Of a DNA stretch of 64,000 nucleotides, positions 63,864-64,000 are shown piece by piece. The stretch covers positions 1 through 64,000 of the forward strand of contig NZ_AYOD01000014.1 of NCBI RefSeq assembly GCF_000497755.1. Reading direction: 5' to 3'. Source of the stretch: Aliihoeflea sp. 2WW (lineage in GTDB: Bacteria; Pseudomonadota; Alphaproteobacteria; Rhizobiales; Rhizobiaceae). Each line of letters begins with the position of its first letter. The stretch's first letter is position 1. The notes under the pieces were generated by a model, which worked only from the letters and a program-made list of their open reading frames with translations, made no database searches and was not told the DNA's origin. The translations under genes were made by a program, and so were the position numbers.

Positions 63864-64000
63864 TTAGCTATGGGCGAAGATGTCTTCCTCGGCCCAGCCC
63901 ATCAGATCGAGCTTGGCGCGCGTCGGCAGGAAGGTGAAGCACGCCTCGGCTTCCGCCATCCGGTCTTCGCGGCGCAGGCGCTCCAGCAGCTTTTCGCGCA
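63864..64000 (-). CDS. 3' end of an unidentified gene, cut by the window edge
   Basis: An open frame runs from the window end to a TAA at 63864. The last residues read AEACFTFLPTRAKLDLMGWA and then EEDIFAHS. Codon usage is that of a real gene. I do not recognise the family from these 45 residues. Confidence 0.6.
   Translation of the reverse strand, partial: REKLLERLRREDRMAEAEACFTFLPTRAKLDLMGWAEEDIFAHS

Overview
This is a GC-rich chromosomal window from an alphaproteobacterium, most likely in the order Hyphomicrobiales (rhizobia and relatives). I base that on gene content and order: hpf-rpoN-lptB-lptA-lptC next to ptsN, HSP20 with a DUF1150 neighbour, a CenR-type response regulator, an OlsB-like ornithine-lipid acyltransferase, an HWE-family kinase, a BcsN-type cellulose operon, a full-consensus CtrA box, and long intergenic palindromes of the kind common in these genomes. 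The genus cannot be fixed from the sequence alone.

Layout. (1) 0-4 kb: TerB-like protein, class-I glutamine amidotransferase, MFS transporter and YihY/BrkB membrane protein. (2) 4-23.4 kb: an accessory block. It opens with a YrbL-like gene and a decayed tRNA-Ala-like sequence (4742-4808) and closes at an intact tRNA-Ala(CGC) (23377-23452) in the same orientation. Between them lie a tripartite tricarboxylate transporter (tctABC) with a divergent LysR gene, a TRAP/TAXI transporter, a short-chain dehydrogenase, a tightly overlapped cellulose operon (bcsN-A-B-Z-TPR) and a TVP38-like gene cut off near the intact tRNA. This is the geometry of an old tRNA-integrated island that has lost its integrase. 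(3) 23.6-32 kb: yggT, typA, a YciI/EVE/methyltransferase cluster, an L,D-transpeptidase divergent from a CenR-type regulator, a nucleoside hydrolase, and an HSP20 gene with a ROSE-like RNA thermometer in its leader.

(4) 31.8-36.8 kb: the conserved ptsN, hpf, rpoN, lptB, lptA, lptC segment, linking nitrogen-type PTS signalling, ribosome hibernation, sigma-54 and LPS export. (5) 37-47 kb: sppA, ihfB, lapA-like, HAD phosphatase, two RNA methyltransferases, lspA, an AcuI-like reductase, a hybrid histidine kinase, an olsB-like gene and a TRIC-type channel. (6) 47-64 kb: grpE, gyrB, an HWE kinase facing a lone receiver, a cytochrome P450, yraN, rsmI, hemW, rdgB, a VOC protein, rph, hrcA, rpsU, rpe and an OpgC-like membrane acyltransferase behind a CtrA box. 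hrcA and grpE are about 12 kb apart instead of adjacent.

No CRISPR array, insertion sequence, integrase or rRNA gene was seen. The most distinctive signals are the island fossil at tRNA-Ala, the ROSE-like thermometer, an outward-facing sigma-54 promoter match between rpoN and lptB, the CtrA box, and at least four types of long palindromic repeat.
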